Shown: one piece after another, positions 6,512-7,295 of the stretch
Numbering within the stretch: the first letter of the stretch is position 1
Layout: every line of letters starts with the position of its first letter
Origin: Chitinophagaceae bacterium
GTDB taxonomy: Bacteria; Bacteroidota; Bacteroidia; Chitinophagales; Chitinophagaceae
DNA length: 7,295 nucleotides
Assembly: GCA_025351145.1 (NCBI GenBank)
Contig: JANXWM010000192.1
Coordinates: forward strand, 1 to 7,295
Direction of reading: 5' to 3'
Notes under the pieces: model-generated
Database searches by the model: none
What the model saw: the letters and a program-made list of their open reading frames with translations, nothing else
Told to the model about the DNA's origin: nothing
Made by a program: the position numbers and the translations under genes

Positions 6512-7295
6512 ATTTTCTAAAATAAGCAAACACAAGTTTGGCTTTCGAGTCCCCGATTATTTTTTTTAACTCTTCCTCACTTTGATCACGGATATTTTTT
6601 ACAGAACGGAATTTTTGTAAAAGCTGCGTAGCAGTATTTTTACCAATTCCTTTAATTCCTTCCAGCTCGTTGGTAAATGTTCCCTTCGATCTTTTATTTC
6701 TATGAAATGTAATTCCAAAGCGATGTACCTCATCTCTTATGTACCGGATTAACTTAAGGCTTTCACTGTTCATTGGTAATTTTACAGATTCAGAATCCCC
6801 CGGAAAAAATATTTCCTCCTCATTTTTTGCCAAACCTGTTATTGTGATTTTACCAATAAGATTAAGCTCGGTAATACTTTCCATAGCCGCACCCAACTGC
6901 CCTTTGCCGCCATCAATTATAATTAACTGAGGCAGCAATTGCTCCTCGTCTATAAGGCGTTTGTATCTTCTATAAACTACTTCTTTCATAGTAGCAAAAT
7001 CGTTGATACCTTCAACTGTTTTTACATTAAAATGCCTGTAATCTTTTTTACTTGGTATCCCATTTTTAAAACATACCATTGCCGAAACAGGGAAACTTCC
7101 CTGGAAGTTTGAATTATCAAAACATTCAATATGCACAGGCAATTCTGAAAGCTGAAGGTCTGTCTGAAGTTGATATAAAATCTGTTTCTTTTGAATATCG
7201 CTTTTGCCTTCCATGTGGAGTGTTTTCTTCTTTACTATTTCAGCTTTAAAATAGTCAACATTTTTTTGCGAGAGTTCTAATAATTTTATTTTCTC
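6510..7295 (-). CDS. uvrC: UvrC, excinuclease ABC subunit C, C-terminal part (5' partial)
   Basis: UvrC makes the dual incisions around bulky DNA lesions in UvrABC nucleotide excision repair in the cytoplasm. The frame is open to the window edge at 7295, so the N-terminus (GIY-YIG nuclease and UVR domain) is missing; 261 residues of a normal length near 600 are visible. An ATG at 7214 is internal, since conserved UvrC-like sequence (KIKLLELSQKN) precedes it. The RNase H-like nuclease domain is complete in its key residues: Asp in ECFDNSN (visible residue 60), Asp in INDFATM (99), Asp in IIIDGGKGQL (128) and His in RDEVHRFGI (191). These correspond by motif to E. coli D399, D438, D466 and H538. 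A helix-hairpin-helix, ELEGIKGIGKNTATQLLQKF, follows near the C-terminus. The gene converges on the + strand units; no dedicated - strand terminator is obvious, and the palindrome at 5990-6027 could serve. Confidence 0.96.
   Translation of the reverse strand, partial: EKIKLLELSQKNVDYFKAEIVKKKTLHMEGKSDIQKKQILYQLQTDLQLSELPVHIECFDNSNFQGSFPVSAMVCFKNGIPSKKDYRHFNVKTVEGINDFATMKEVVYRRYKRLIDEEQLLPQLIIIDGGKGQLGAAMESITELNLIGKITITGLAKNEEEIFFPGDSESVKLPMNSESLKLIRYIRDEVHRFGITFHRNKRSKGTFTNELEGIKGIGKNTATQLLQKFRSVKNIRDQSEEELKKIIGDSKAKLVFAYFRK

Overview
The window is AT-rich chromosomal DNA from a Bacteroidota bacterium. The evidence is a gldK-gldL-gldM-gldN cluster (the core of the type IX secretion system, T9SS), promoter-like sites of the Bacteroidota form TTG-N19-TAnnTTTG, and start codons without clear Shine-Dalgarno sequences. 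The protein sequences (for example the GldM and GldL N-termini) look most like Chitinophagaceae or relatives, but that is an impression from reading and not a computed placement.

Layout: (1) positions 2-982, + strand, hold the C-terminal half of a YyaL/DUF255-type thioredoxin-domain protein whose start lies outside the window. (2) Positions 983-1126 are a spacer with a near-ideal promoter for the next operon. (3) Positions 1127-5979, + strand, hold gldK, gldL, gldM and gldN in the canonical order, with gaps of 80, 66 and 12 bp, ending in a 38-bp perfectly palindromic terminator. (4) Positions 6028-6416 have no convincing gene. (5) Positions 6417-6511, + strand, hold a second consensus-like promoter followed within about 35 bp by a hairpin-plus-T terminator, which predicts a short transcript of about 60 nt. 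(6) Positions 6510-7295, - strand, hold the C-terminal part of uvrC, running out of the window and convergent with everything else.

The four Gld proteins work as one machine. GldL and GldM form the inner-membrane proton-driven motor, with GldM reaching across the periplasm. The lipoprotein GldK and the periplasmic GldN form the ring associated with the outer membrane. Together they energise export of proteins with T9SS C-terminal signals and, in gliding species, adhesin movement. The flanking genes (YyaL-like protein, uvrC) have no known link to secretion.

I found no mobile element, CRISPR array, tRNA or rRNA, and no new multi-gene system. The least explained element is the short promoter-terminator unit beside uvrC, which may encode a small RNA.
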